From positions 1,488,001 through 1,552,000 of the forward strand of contig CP134604.1 in assembly GCA_021555105.2 (NCBI GenBank): a stretch of DNA of 64,000 nucleotides, written 5' to 3'. The stretch comes from Thalassospiraceae bacterium LMO-JJ14. Its GTDB lineage: Bacteria > Pseudomonadota > Alphaproteobacteria > Rhodospirillales > Casp-alpha2. The position numbers and the translations under genes are program-made. Positions 37,006 through 49,440 of the stretch are shown one piece after another (position 1 is the first letter of the stretch; each line of letters opens with the position of its first letter). Below the pieces are notes generated by a model. It did not search any database, was not told where the DNA came from, and was given only the letters and a program-made list of their open reading frames with translations.

Positions 37006-38100
37006 ATGTTGCCCGAAAAAGGACAGGTCCTGACCGCCATTGGCCTGATGAGCGGTACGTCCATGGATGGGATCGACGTCGCCGTGATCGACAGCGACGG
37101 CGAGACGGTCAAGCGGCGGGGTGCCTTTGCATCCTATCCATATGAACAGGGGCTCAGAGAACGCGTGCAGGCGGTCGCCGGCCACAAGCCCGAACCCGGC
37201 GATGCGCTCGGTGCCGTGGTGCGCGATATCACCGATGCCCACGCCGAGGCGGTCGAGGATTTCATGGGCCGCGCGGGGCTTAGTGCACATGACGTCGACG
37301 TCGTCGGCTTTCACGGCCAGACGGTGTTTCACGACCCACAGAACGGCGTGACGGTGCAATTGGGCGACGGCGCCCGGCTGGCGTCGCGATTGAACATTGC
37401 CGTCGTCAACGATTTCCGCGCCGCCGACGTGGCCGCCGGGGGCGAGGGGGCGCCGTTCGCGCCGCTCTATCACGCCGCGCTGGCGAAGCCGCTGGCGCCG
37501 CCGATTAGTGTGCTCAATCTGGGCGGTGTCGGCAACCTGACGTGGATCAGCCCGGACGGCGGCATCGTCGCCTTCGACACCGGCCCGGCGAACGCACTGG
37601 TCGATGACTGGGTGTTGGCCCAGACCGGCAAGCCGATGGACGAGGACGGTCAAATCGCGCGGCAGGGCCGCATCGACGAGGATGTGTTGGCGGAACTGCT
37701 GGCCAACGATTATTTCGACCAGCCGTACCCGAAGTCGCTGGACCGCGATCACTTCGATCCGTCGCCGGTGATGGGGCTGTCGCTGGAAGACGGCGCGGCG
37801 ACGCTGGTCGCGTTCTCGGCCTATGCCGTGGCGCGCGCACAGGACATGCTGCCCGCACTCCCCGAACGCTGGCTGGTGACCGGCGGCGGGCGGCACAATC
37901 CGGTGATGATGGCGGACCTCCGCCGCGCACTGGACCGCCCGGTGGAACCGGTCGAGGGCGTCGGCTGGTCCGGCGATGCCATGGAGGCGCAGGCGTTCGC
38001 CTACCTCGCCGTCAGATCGATGTACGGCCTGCCGCTCAGCCTGCCGTCGACGACCGGCGTCTCTGAGCCGATGCCGGGCGGTGTGCTGCACAGGCCTTAA
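37006..38100 (+). CDS. anmK: Anhydro-N-acetylmuramic acid kinase
   Basis: Phosphorylates 1,6-anhydro-MurNAc to MurNAc-6-P in cell-wall recycling, in the cytosol. 364 residues of the ASKHA fold. The ATP motif GLMSGTSMDGID opens the protein, with FHGQTVFHDP, VVNDFRAADVAAGGEGAPFAP and LNLGGVGNLTWI further on, and a late VTGGGRHNPVMM. The ATG at 37006 has TAGAGGA just upstream and is preferred to an ATG at 36970. Complements the amidase and PBP genes earlier in the window. Confidence 0.95.
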   Translation: MLPEKGQVLTAIGLMSGTSMDGIDVAVIDSDGETVKRRGAFASYPYEQGLRERVQAVAGHKPEPGDALGAVVRDITDAHAEAVEDFMGRAGLSAHDVDVVGFHGQTVFHDPQNGVTVQLGDGARLASRLNIAVVNDFRAADVAAGGEGAPFAPLYHAALAKPLAPPISVLNLGGVGNLTWISPDGGIVAFDTGPANALVDDWVLAQTGKPMDEDGQIARQGRIDEDVLAELLANDYFDQPYPKSLDRDHFDPSPVMGLSLEDGAATLVAFSAYAVARAQDMLPALPERWLVTGGGRHNPVMMADLRRALDRPVEPVEGVGWSGDAMEAQAFAYLAVRSMYGLPLSLPSTTGVSEPMPGGVLHRP

Positions 38101-38107
38101 CATTAAT

Positions 38108-38273
38108 CGTCATCCCGGGCGTTAGGCATCGCCTGAACGCGATCTGCGTTCAGATGCGATCCTTGCGACCCGGGACCCATCGATGGGCTTGGCGCGGTGT
38201 CGGGATGGGTCCCGGATCGCTGGCTTTCCCGACCTCGCCTGCGCTCGGGGGAAATCCGTGTCCGGGATGACGG
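38108..38273. repeat. Dispersed intergenic inverted repeat, family C copy 1
   Basis: Begins CGTCATCCCGGGC and ends TCCGGGATGACGG, forming a long imperfect hairpin with inner stems (ATCGCCTGAACGCGATCTGCGTTCAGATGCGAT). The CGTCATCC/GGATGACG ends are shared with the copy at 44449. It lies after anmK and could act as a transcript end. Confidence 0.75.
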
Positions 38274-38330
38274 TATTAATAACATCCCGCCGATTGACTC
38301 TCCCGCCCGGTGCGGGTTCGATCACGCCCC

Positions 38331-39551
38331 ATGACGACGCCTCTCGACATCTCCGCTTCTGACGCGCGCCGGCTGGTCCTTGATCTGCAGGGGTTGGCGG
38401 AAAGCCCGCGCCGGCGCTTGGGCCGCGACGGCTTGCTGGAATTGATCCGCAGGCTCGGCTTCGTTCAGGTCGATTCCATACAGTGGGTCGAGCGCGCGCA
38501 TCACATGATTCTGGCGAGCCGCTGGGACGGCTACCGGCAAAAGGATTTGCACCGGCTGATCGAAACCGACCGCATGCTGTTCGAGAACTGGACCCATGAC
38601 GCAGCGATCCTGCCGGTCGAGTTTTTCCCGGTCTGGAAGGGCCGCTTTGAACGCGAACGCTCCCGTCTGGCCAGGCGCTGGGCCGGTCGGCAGGGTGCCG
38701 ATCATCAAAGCGAACTGGACCATGTGCTGGCGCACGCGGCGGCGGGCGGGCCGATTACGTCGCGCGAAATGGCGGACAGCCGCGATCCTTCGGGTGCGGC
38801 GGAAGGCGGCGCATGGTGGAACTGGAAGCCGTCGAAGACGGCGCTGGAATATCATTGGCGCACGGGGAGCCTGTGCATCTGTCACCGGCGCGGGTTTCAG
38901 AAAGCCTATGACCTGACCGAACGTGTGATCCCCGACGCCTATCGCGGGCCCGAACCCTCGGCGGACGCCTTTATCGACTGGTCCTGCCGCGAGGCGCTGA
39001 GCCGCCTCGGCTTCGGCACGGCGGGCGAGATCGCCGGTTATTGGGGCAATATCACGGCCGCCGAAGCCAAGGCGTGGTGCGACGCGCGGCTTGGCGGGGA
39101 CATCGTCGAGGTTCGTGTGCACGGTGCCGGTGACGGCGCGCCGCGCAAACTCTATGCATTCGCCGATATTGAAATGCACCTCGCCGACGCAGGGCAACCG
39201 GCCGAGCGCCTGCGGATTCTCAACCCGTTCGATCCCGTCATCCGCGACCGCAAACGCCTGAAGCACCTGTTCGATTTCGACTACCGGATCGAGATATTCG
39301 TCCCGGCGCCCGAGCGCACATATGGCTATTACGTTTTTCCGCTGCTGGACGGGGAACGGATGATCGGCCGTATGGAGATGAAGGCGGAACGCGCCGAAGA
39401 TGCGCTTGTGGTCAGTTCCGTCTGGCCCGAGCCGGGCGTCCAATTCGGTAAAGGCCGCATGGCGCGCATGAACGGCGCGCTCGAGCGTATGCGCAAGCTG
39501 GTCGGGTTATCTGAAGTCCGGTTTCAAGGCGGCTGGCTGCGGCCGTCTTAA
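38331..39551 (+). CDS. YcaQ/AlkX-like winged-helix DNA glycosylase
   Basis: 406-residue HTH_42 family protein. E. coli YcaQ excises interstrand cross-link and alkylated bases. The catalytic QxD motif is visible as Q46-V-D48 in LGFVQVDSIQWVERAHHMI, followed by the family blocks FENWTHDAAILP, WWNWKPSKTALEYHWRTG and LNPFDPVIRDRKR. The ATG at 38331 is preferred to a GTG at 38310. Flanked by repeat elements on both sides, so probably transcribed alone. Confidence 0.9.
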   Translation: MTTPLDISASDARRLVLDLQGLAESPRRRLGRDGLLELIRRLGFVQVDSIQWVERAHHMILASRWDGYRQKDLHRLIETDRMLFENWTHDAAILPVEFFPVWKGRFERERSRLARRWAGRQGADHQSELDHVLAHAAAGGPITSREMADSRDPSGAAEGGAWWNWKPSKTALEYHWRTGSLCICHRRGFQKAYDLTERVIPDAYRGPEPSADAFIDWSCREALSRLGFGTAGEIAGYWGNITAAEAKAWCDARLGGDIVEVRVHGAGDGAPRKLYAFADIEMHLADAGQPAERLRILNPFDPVIRDRKRLKHLFDFDYRIEIFVPAPERTYGYYVFPLLDGERMIGRMEMKAERAEDALVVSSVWPEPGVQFGKGRMARMNGALERMRKLVGLSEVRFQGGWLRPS

Positions 39552-39556
39552 CCGGC

Positions 39557-39608
39557 ATCCCCTCACCCGGCACGCAAGCGCGCCACCCTCTCCCCAGGGA
39601 GCGGGGGC
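39557..39608. repeat. Family B repeat fragment
   Basis: CATCCCCTCACCC...CACCCTCTCCCCAGGGAGCGGGGGC resembles half of the family B element at 19965 and 55181. It lies between the convergent YcaQ-like and hydrolase genes, ending in the hydrolase stop codon region. Confidence 0.5.
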
Positions 39609-40256
39609 TTACTCGGCCGGAACCAGATTCGTGTCGAGATACTTTTCGACGTGCTTTTCCAGCGTATCCATGTGCTCGCGGAAGAAATGGTCGCAGCCCT
39701 TCACCACATTATAGTCGATGGTGATGTTCTTCTGCTTGCCGAGCTTGTCGGCGAGCTTGGCCACGGAATCTTCGGGAATGATGTCGTCGCTGTCGCCGTG
39801 CACCATCAGCCCGGATGCCGGGCAGGGGGCCAGGAACGAGAAATCGTGGATGCTGGCGGGCGGGGCAATGGCGATGAAGCCGTTGATTTCCGGGCGGCGC
39901 ATCATCAACTGCATGGCGATCCAGGCGCCAAACGAGAATCCGGCGATCCAGCAGCCGGTGGCGTTCGGGTTGTGACCCTGCATCCAGTCGAGCGCGGCGG
40001 CGGCGTCGGAAAGCTCACCCAGACCGCTGTCGAATTCGCCCTGGCTGCGTCCGACACCGCGAAAATTGAAGCGCAGCGTCGAGAAACCGCGCCTCGAAAA
40101 GGCGTGATAAAGCGAATACACGACCTTGTTGTTCATGGTGCCGCCATGTTGCGGATGGGGGTGCAAAATCAGCGCGACCGGCGCATCATCGCGCTTCGCA
40201 TGCTGGTAGCGGCCTTCCAGGCGGCCTTCCGGTCCGTTGAATATCACGTCGGGCAT
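39609..40256 (-). CDS. Alpha/beta hydrolase
   Basis: 215-residue serine hydrolase of the small alpha/beta fold group annotated as YheT/dienelactone-like. The nucleophile is S108 in IAGFSFGAWIAM; the oxyanion region is LILHPHPQHGGTMNN, the acid lies in VHGDSDDIIP and the histidine in KGCDHFF. RFNFRGVGRSQG matches strand beta-4. The ATG at 40256 follows GAGGT; a GTG at 40271 is less likely. Substrate unknown; it starts 245 bases from the divergent cysE. Confidence 0.9.
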   Translation of the reverse strand: MPDVIFNGPEGRLEGRYQHAKRDDAPVALILHPHPQHGGTMNNKVVYSLYHAFSRRGFSTLRFNFRGVGRSQGEFDSGLGELSDAAAALDWMQGHNPNATGCWIAGFSFGAWIAMQLMMRRPEINGFIAIAPPASIHDFSFLAPCPASGLMVHGDSDDIIPEDSVAKLADKLGKQKNITIDYNVVKGCDHFFREHMDTLEKHVEKYLDTNLVPAE

Positions 40257-40355
40257 GGGTGGGAACCTCACTTAGAACGAATTAAAAAAGTCGACCGCAA
40301 TTGTCGGTTAATTACAAAAGAAGCCTTGATTTGTGCCTGTTCGGCATCGGTAAAA

Positions 40356-40398
40356 TTACGCGTAAATACTTGACCGCGTTACTCAGCTTTCTTATATA
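40356..40398 (+). promoter_or_regulatory. Sigma70-type promoter for cysE with upstream palindrome
   Basis: TTGACC (40370-40375) and TATATA (40393-40398) are separated by 17 bases. The perfect palindrome TTACGCGTAA at 40356-40365 sits just upstream and may be an activator or repressor site. The leader to the cysE ATG would be about 95 bases. Confidence 0.55.
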
Positions 40399-40500
40399 AC
40401 CCCTAAGAAATTGCGCTTATCCACCATGACATCGTCGTGTCCGGGCGATAGCGCAACCCCATGTAATCGCCAAGGGCGAAGAGAAGATAAAGATCATGCC

Positions 40501-41271
40501 ATGCTTTTCAAGAGATTAAAGGCCGACCTGGACGCCTTTCTTGAGCGCGACCCCGCTGCGCGTTCGAGACTGGAAGTGGTCATTTTGTATCAGGGCTTCC
40601 ATGCCGTGGTGTTTTATCGCATCGCACATTGGCTGTGGGGCATGAACCTGCGCTTTCTCGGGCGCCTGGTTTCGCAGTTCGGGCGCCTGTTCACGGGCAT
40701 CGAAATACACCCCGGTGCGACCATCGGCTGCTGCTTTGTGATCGACCATGGCGCCGGTGTCGTGGTCGGTGAAACCGCCGAGATCGGCGATAACGTAACG
40801 CTGTATCACGACGTCACGCTGGGCGGTGTAGCGCCGAGCGTCGACAGCCATACGCAGGTCGGCGTCAAACGCCATCCGACGCTTGGCAATAATGTCATCG
40901 TCGGTTCGGGCGCACAGATCCTGGGTCCCATCACGGTCGGCGACTGCGCGCGCGTCGGCGCCAACGCGGTGGTGACGTCGGATGTGCCGGCGAACGTCAC
41001 GGCGGTCGGCATCCCGGCCCGGATCATCATGCCGAAGGACAAGTCGAAGGCCGCTGAGTTCCGCGCCTATGCGACGATGCCGGAAGGTGTCCCCGATCCG
41101 GTGCAACAGGTTCTCGACCAGATGCGCCAGAGCCTGAGCGAATTGAAAGGCCGGGTCGACGAACTGGAATCCGAACGCGACGCGCTGCGTAAGGAACTCG
41201 ATGGCAAGGACGAAGACAAAGACAATGGCCAAGATGACGGTAAGGGCAGCCGTAAATCCTCTGTCGCCTGA
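40501..41271 (+). CDS. cysE: Serine O-acetyltransferase
   Basis: Makes O-acetylserine, the first step of cysteine synthesis, from serine and acetyl-CoA. 256 residues: helical N-terminal part (about 1-70) and left-handed beta-helix of hexapeptide repeats (about 75-180) with [25 protein letters not shown] and [15 protein letters not shown]. The C-terminal tail from about 210 is a charged coiled coil rich in Glu, Asp and Lys, longer than in the E. coli enzyme. Start at 40501 gives the canonical N-terminus. It lies upstream of the Fe-S operon, whose desulfurases use cysteine. Confidence 0.95.
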   Translation: MLFKRLKADLDAFLERDPAARSRLEVVILYQGFHAVVFYRIAHWLWGMNLRFLGRLVSQFGRLFTGIEIHPGATIGCCFVIDHGAGVVVGETAEIGDNVTLYHDVTLGGVAPSVDSHTQVGVKRHPTLGNNVIVGSGAQILGPITVGDCARVGANAVVTSDVPANVTAVGIPARIIMPKDKSKAAEFRAYATMPEGVPDPVQQVLDQMRQSLSELKGRVDELESERDALRKELDGKDEDKDNGQDDGKGSRKSSVA

Positions 41272-41276
41272 TCAAG

Positions 41277-41297
41277 TCTGTATCAGATCTGTATCAG
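41277..41297. promoter_or_regulatory. Tandem direct repeat upstream of iscR
   Basis: TCTGTATCAG occurs at 41277-41286 and 41288-41297, an 11-base period, i.e. about one helical turn apart. It lies between cysE and iscR. It could be an operator bound on one DNA face, perhaps by IscR itself; the repeat is seen, the binding is guessed. Confidence 0.4.
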
Positions 41298-41324
41298 GGG
41301 CATGAAACGCAAAGGAGCGAAACC

Positions 41325-41798
41325 GTGAAACTCTCAACCAAGGGACGTTATGCCGTGATGGCGATGGTCGATCTCGCGACCCATGCCGATGGCAAGCCGA
41401 TTGCGCTGGCCGATGTGGCGGAGCGTCAGGAAATCTCGCTGTCATATCTCGAGCAACTGTTCGGACGGCTGCGCCGCGGCCACCTCGTCAAAAGCGTTCG
41501 TGGACCCGGTGGCGGTTATCTGCTGGCCCGTGCGCCGTCGGAAATCCGTGTCGCCGACGTCATCATGGCCGTCGACGAGCCGATCAAGGCGACGCGTTGT
41601 ACACCGGGCAGCCCGTCGGGCTGTCAGGGGCGCCAGCAACGCTGTCTGACGCATGACCTGTGGGAAGAACTCGGCAACCAGATCTATCTGTTCCTGAGCA
41701 CGGTCTCGCTTGAGGATGTTGCAACGCGCCGCGTGCTCGGTTCCAGCGGCGTTTTGTTTGCCGAAGGCCGCGAACAGCACATCGCCGCCGGCGAATAA
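41325..41798 (+). CDS. iscR: Rrf2-family Fe-S-sensing regulator IscR
   Basis: Transcription factor of 157 residues controlling Fe-S cluster assembly. The winged helix spans about 1-65 (KGRYAVMAMVDLA, ISLSYLEQLFGRLRR, VRGPGGGY). Cluster ligands are C92, C100 and C107 with H110 (CLTHDLW); the spacing is three residues longer in total than in E. coli IscR (C92, C98, C104, H107), so the ligand loop is slightly enlarged. Start is GTG with AAAGGAG upstream. First gene of the suf cluster, so it probably represses it when holo. Confidence 0.95.
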   Translation: MKLSTKGRYAVMAMVDLATHADGKPIALADVAERQEISLSYLEQLFGRLRRGHLVKSVRGPGGGYLLARAPSEIRVADVIMAVDEPIKATRCTPGSPSGCQGRQQRCLTHDLWEELGNQIYLFLSTVSLEDVATRRVLGSSGVLFAEGREQHIAAGE

Positions 41799-41815
41799 GT
41801 TAAAGAGCTGCACCG

Positions 41816-42934
41816 ATGACCGCCTGTTACCTCGATCATAACGCGACGACGCCGCTGGGCCATGCTGCCCGCGACGCCATGGCGCGTGCCATGGGGGTTG
41901 CTGGGGAGCTGACAGGCAATGCATCGTCGGTACACGGCTTCGGCCGCGAAGCCCGCAGGATCATCGAGGATGCGCGCGCCAGTGTCGGCGAACTGGCCGG
42001 GGTCGCGCCGCAGAACGTGATCTTCACGTCCGGCGGGTCCGAAGCGAACAACACGATTCTCAGGGGTATTCCGGCAGCATTTGTCGCGACCAGCGCGATC
42101 GAGCATGCCTCGGTTCTGGATGCCGCACCGGATGCGCGCCGCGTGCCGGTCGACGCCAGCGGCGTGCTCAGGCTGGATGCCTTGTCGGAGATGCTTGAAG
42201 GCGCAGAGGGCCGGGTGCTGGTTTCCGTTATGGCGGCGAACAACGAAACCGGCGTCGTACAGCCGATCGCCGAGATCGCCGCGATTACCAAGGCCCACGA
42301 TGCCCTGTTGCATGTCGATGCCATTCAATGGGCAGCAAAGCGGCCGTTGTTCGAAATCACCGCCTATTGCGATGCGCTTTCGCTCAGCGCGCATAAGTTC
42401 GGCGGTCCGCAGGGCGTGGGCGCAATCGTCGTCAAGGACGGCGTCGCCTTCGAACCGCTGATCCGGGGCGGAGGGCAGGAACGCCGCCGCCGCGCCGGAA
42501 CGGAAAACCTCATCGGGATTTCAGGGTTCGGCGCCGCCTGTGCCGCCGCCCTCGACAGCGTCGCCGGCTTTTCCAAACTGGCCGGGCTGAGGGACGGTAT
42601 CGAAAGCGCGCTCGGCGGTGACGCCCGCGTTTACGGGGCCGGTGCCGAGCGGCTTGCCAATACGACCTGCATCGCCATGCCGGGTGTCAGCGCGGAAACC
42701 CAGGTCATGGCTTTCGATCTGGCGGGCATCGCCGTCAGCGCCGGATCGGCGTGCTCATCGGGCAAGGTCGAGCCGAGCCACGTCCTTCTGGCCATGGGGG
42801 CGACGAAGACGGAAGCCGCCGAGGCGGTGCGTGTCTCGCTGGGTCTGTCGAACACCGCCGACGATGTGCAGAAATTCATCAATGCGTGGCGCTCGCTACG
42901 CACCCGCGCTGCCTCGAAAGAGGCCGCGGCATGA
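41816..42934 (+). CDS. Class I cysteine desulfurase (IscS/NifS-like)
   Basis: PLP enzyme releasing sulfur from cysteine to a persulfide. 372 residues. PLP lysine K194 in [12 protein letters not shown], and the active-site cysteine C313 in [15 protein letters not shown], the flexible-loop pattern of class I desulfurases. YLDHNATTP opens the protein. It lies 17 bases after iscR and 31 bases before sufB, so the operon carries a class I and a class II (SufS) enzyme. No dedicated IscU follows, so the class I enzyme may feed other acceptors, or be partly redundant. Confidence 0.94.
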   Translation: MTACYLDHNATTPLGHAARDAMARAMGVAGELTGNASSVHGFGREARRIIEDARASVGELAGVAPQNVIFTSGGSEANNTILRGIPAAFVATSAIEHASVLDAAPDARRVPVDASGVLRLDALSEMLEGAEGRVLVSVMAANNETGVVQPIAEIAAITKAHDALLHVDAIQWAAKRPLFEITAYCDALSLSAHKFGGPQGVGAIVVKDGVAFEPLIRGGGQERRRRAGTENLIGISGFGAACAAALDSVAGFSKLAGLRDGIESALGGDARVYGAGAERLANTTCIAMPGVSAETQVMAFDLAGIAVSAGSACSSGKVEPSHVLLAMGATKTEAAEAVRVSLGLSNTADDVQKFINAWRSLRTRAASKEAAA

Positions 42935-42965
42935 GACGACAAAGACTTTAAAGGAAAAGACGAAC

Positions 42966-44432
<1,467 letters not shown>

Positions 44433-44448
44433 CGATGAATTACACCCC

Positions 44449-44519
44449 GTCGCCCTGAACTCGATTCAGGGCCCATGGGCGCAATGAAATATGGATCCTG
44501 AATCAAGTTCAGGATGACG
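44449..44519. repeat. Dispersed intergenic inverted repeat, family C copy 2, inside suf operon
   Basis: GTCGCCCTGAACTCGATTCAGGGC and GATCCTGAATCAAGTTCAGGATGAC form paired hairpins between sufB and sufC. The GGATGACG end resembles the element at 38108. Because the operon is otherwise tight, the hairpins could affect relative sufB/sufC levels or mRNA stability. Confidence 0.7.
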
Positions 44520-44547
44520 AATAGAGAGCAAACAAGGACGAATACGC

Positions 44548-45296
<749 letters not shown>

Positions 45297-45297
<1 letters not shown>

Positions 45298-46627
45298 TGA
45301 CGGCTGTTTCGTTCCTCGATGGCGGGTTGAGCGGCAACCGGGTGCTGCCCGGTGACGACCTCGCCTGGTTGAAGGCCCGGCGGCTGGCCGGGGCCGAGCG
45401 GTTCGCCGAACTCGGGTTGCCGACGCCGAAGCTGGAAAGCTGGAAGTATACGCGGCTCAGGCCGCTGGACGACACCTGCTATTCGCCGATTTCCGGCGCC
45501 GGCGATGAAACGAAGATCAGCGACCTGCCGAGCATCGGCGATGTTGCCGCGCGCCTCGTTTTCGTCGACGGCAAGCTGCGCGCCGATCTGAGCGACATTG
45601 CCGATCTGCCGGCGGGGGTTCGCTTCGGCGCGCTCGAGGATATCCTGTCCGCGGATCCCGATTGGGTGGAAGCGCATCTGGGCCGCGTTGCCGGCGATAC
45701 CAACCAGGCGATGCTGGCGCTCAACGACGCGATGATGGACAGCGGTTTCGTTCTGCATGTCGCCAAGGGCGTCGTGCTCGGCAAACCGCTCGAAGTGGTT
45801 TACGTCGGCGGTCTGACGAGCGCGCCGATTGCCTATTTCCCGCGCAATCTGATCGTTCTCGAATCTGGCGCGCAGGCAACGCTGGTAAAGCATCACGTCG
45901 GGCGCGGGGTCGGCGCCTATTTCGCCAATTCGGCGACGGAAATCGATGTCGCCGACGGGGCGATCTTCAAGCATTACCGAGTGCAGGCGGAAAACATTCA
46001 AGCGACGCACGTCTCGACCGTGCATGCGCGCGTCGGCCGCGATGCGACCTATGAAAGCTTCGGGCTTGCCATCGGCGGGCTGCTGTCCAGAACCGAGGCA
46101 TGGATCACGTTGGCCGGTGAAGGCGCGCATTCGGGCTATCACGGGGCGTACATGATGCGCGGCAACGAACACTGCGACAACACGTCGTATATCGACATGG
46201 CGGTGCCGCACACCACCTGCAAGCAGGTCTTCAAGGGCGTGCTGGACGACGAGGCGCGGGCCGTCTTCCAGGGCAAGATTCACGTCGCCCGCGATGCGCA
46301 GAAAGCCGACGGCCGCATGCTCAACAAGACACTGCTGCTGTCCAACAGTGCCGAAATAGACATGAAGCCGGAACTGGAAATCTACGCCGACGACGTGCAG
46401 TGCGCGCACGGTGCGACCAGCGGCCAGCTCGACACCACGGCGCTGTTCTATCTGCGGTCCCGCGGTATCCCCGAAGCGCTGGCGCGTAACATGCTGGTGC
46501 AGTCGTTCCTCGGCGATGCGCTTAATGAAATCACCGACGAGACGGTCCGCGAAGCCTTCCTCGACCGGGTCGTGCACTGGCTGCCGGCGCACTGCTATCT
46601 CGCCGGTGAGTGGAAGGAGTCGGCCTG

Positions 46628-46628
<1 letters not shown>
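45297..46628 (+). CDS. sufD: Fe-S scaffold subunit SufD
   Basis: SufB paralogue that completes the SufBC2D scaffold and aids iron entry. 443 residues; N-terminal helical part (RFAELGLPTPKLESWKYTRLRPL) and the C-terminal beta-helix with YHGAYMMRGNEHCDNTSYIDM, FQGKIHVARDAQKADG and the conserved DVQCAHGATSGQLD, where the His is the SufD cluster-binding residue. Stop/start overlaps of one base on both sides (TGATG at 45295 and 46626) show translational coupling with sufC and sufS. Confidence 0.95.
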
Positions 46629-47898
<1,270 letters not shown>

Positions 47899-47899
<1 letters not shown>

Positions 47900-48498
47900 T
47901 GTTCGGACTGTTCAAAAAGAAAGACGCTGAAAAGGAAAATACGGTGGATCACAACGAAACAGAAAAGTCCGCGGAAGAGATAACGGCCGCCGAGCAGAAG
48001 GTCCGCGATTCCCTGCAGCCGCGCACCGCGCCCGAGCGCGACACCTTTGTGCCGCCGTCGTCGATGTCGCACGGGCCGCATGGCATGACGCCGGGCGGGC
48101 CGAGCGGGATTCCGGGGTTTGACTATTCCCCTGTCGATCCGAACGAGGAATTCAAGGCAACCGGCGGCAAGCCGCTCGAAGCGGGGGTCGCACCGGCCAG
48201 CGAAGAAGCCATCGTTGCCGCCCTGCAAACCGTCTACGATCCGGAAATTCCGGTGAATATCTATGACCTCGGCCTGATTTACGGGCTCGACATCGACGAC
48301 AAGGGGTTCATCAAGATCGATATGACCCTGACCGCGCCGGGCTGCCCGGTGGCGGGCGAAATGCCGGGCATGGTGGCGCGCGCCGTCGAGGACGTGGACG
48401 GCGCCGGTGAGATCGAAGTAACTTTGGTGTGGGAGCCGCAATGGACGCCCGAACGCATGAGCGAGGACGCCAAGCTGGCGCTCGGTATGGGGTTCTAG
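47899..48498 (+). CDS. sufT: SufT-like Fe-S assembly protein (DUF59/MIP18 domain)
   Basis: Carrier-type maturation factor of 199 residues. The MIP18/DUF59 domain spans about 95-199 (EEAIVAALQTVYDPEIPVNIYDLGLIYG, with the conserved DPE and a later TAPGCPVAGEMP Cys region). About 85 N-terminal residues are low-complexity and charged or Pro/Gly-rich, longer than usual. ATG at 47899 overlaps the sufS stop; a GTG at 47896 is less likely. SufT acts in transfer of clusters to late targets under high demand. Confidence 0.92.
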
Positions 48499-48510
48499 GC
48501 GCTCGCCTGA

Positions 48511-48612
48511 TGCTTCGAGACGCCCCGGATAGGGTCCGGGGCTCATCAGCATGAGGATGAATTTACAAACCGCATCCTGATGAGCGAACAAAGCGAGTGT
48601 CTCGAAGGATGA
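48511..48612. repeat. Dispersed intergenic inverted repeat, family A copy 3
   Basis: Starts TGCTTCGAGACGCCCCGG and ends GTCTCGAAGGATGA, with internal CATCAGCATGAGGATG and CATCCTGATGAG stems, like the copies at 11976 and 21281. It lies between sufT and sufA. Confidence 0.75.
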
Positions 48613-48673
48613 ACGGGTTGAACTCGGAATCAGAACGGATTACCTCTAGGGTAATCAAATTGGAGCGATAAAC

Positions 48674-49021
48674 ATGACCGAACAGAGCAAACCGCAGTTG
48701 ATCAGCCTCACCGACACCGCCGCCGAGCATGTGCGCGCGTTGATGAGCAAGAGCGAGACCCCGGTCGCCGGGCTGCGTGTCAGCGTCTCCACCAAGGGCT
48801 GCTCAGGTCTTTCCTATGTCTTCGAATACGCGGATGAAAAGCGCCCGTTCGAGGAAGAAGTCGATGCCGACGGGGCGCGTATCTTCATCGACCCGATGGC
48901 CACCATGTTTCTGGTCGGCGCCGAAATGGATTACGAGGAAGGCGCGCTGCGCTCGGGCTTCACCTTCAACAATCCGAATGAAAAAAACCGCTGCGGCTGT
49001 GGCGAGAGCTTCTCGGTCTAA
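48674..49021 (+). CDS. sufA: A-type Fe-S carrier (SufA/IscA/HesB)
   Basis: 115-residue carrier that passes 2Fe-2S or 4Fe-4S clusters to apoproteins. The three conserved cysteines appear in KGCSGLSYVF and in NRCGCGESFSV at the C-terminus. The usual A-type fold opens LTDTAAEHVRALM. TTGGAGCG Shine-Dalgarno 8 bases upstream. It follows sufT after a repeat element and precedes a ferredoxin by 9 bases. Confidence 0.95.
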   Translation: MTEQSKPQLISLTDTAAEHVRALMSKSETPVAGLRVSVSTKGCSGLSYVFEYADEKRPFEEEVDADGARIFIDPMATMFLVGAEMDYEEGALRSGFTFNNPNEKNRCGCGESFSV

Positions 49022-49030
49022 GAGTTTTTC

Positions 49031-49363
49031 ATGAGCACTTACAAAATGACTTTCGTCCATCCCGATGGACGCCGTCAGGAATGCGACGCGCCGGAAGGGC
49101 TGTCCGTGCTCGAAGTCGCGCACCGCAGCATGATCGATATCGAAGGGGCGTGCGAAGGCTCGATGGCATGTTCGACCTGCCACGTCATCGTCGACGATGC
49201 CTGGTTCGACAAGCTCGAACCCGCCGTCGAGGAGGAAGAGGACATGCTCGACCTGACCTTCGGCCTGAAAAAGACCTCGCGCCTCGGCTGCCAGATCAGG
49301 ATGACGGCGGACCTCGACGGGCTGGTCGTCACGCTGCCGAAAGAACACCGCAATCTGATGTGA
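49031..49363 (+). CDS. 2Fe-2S ferredoxin (adrenodoxin/ISC type)
   Basis: 110-residue electron carrier. Cluster ligands C41, C47, C50 and C87 (GACEGSMACSTCHV...LGCQIRM), with the acidic EEEEDMLDL interaction segment of the adrenodoxin group. As last gene of the suf operon it probably supplies electrons to cluster building or to the apoprotein targets. The Shine-Dalgarno is poor. The base composition changes right after its stop, where the restriction-modification island begins. Confidence 0.94.
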   Translation: MSTYKMTFVHPDGRRQECDAPEGLSVLEVAHRSMIDIEGACEGSMACSTCHVIVDDAWFDKLEPAVEEEEDMLDLTFGLKKTSRLGCQIRMTADLDGLVVTLPKEHRNLM

Positions 49364-49440
49364 CGTCTTTTCCTACGGAAAAATCTTCATCCCAAATTCA
49401 TTACTGGAAACTGAAACTAGAAAAATGTTTCAATTCCTTT

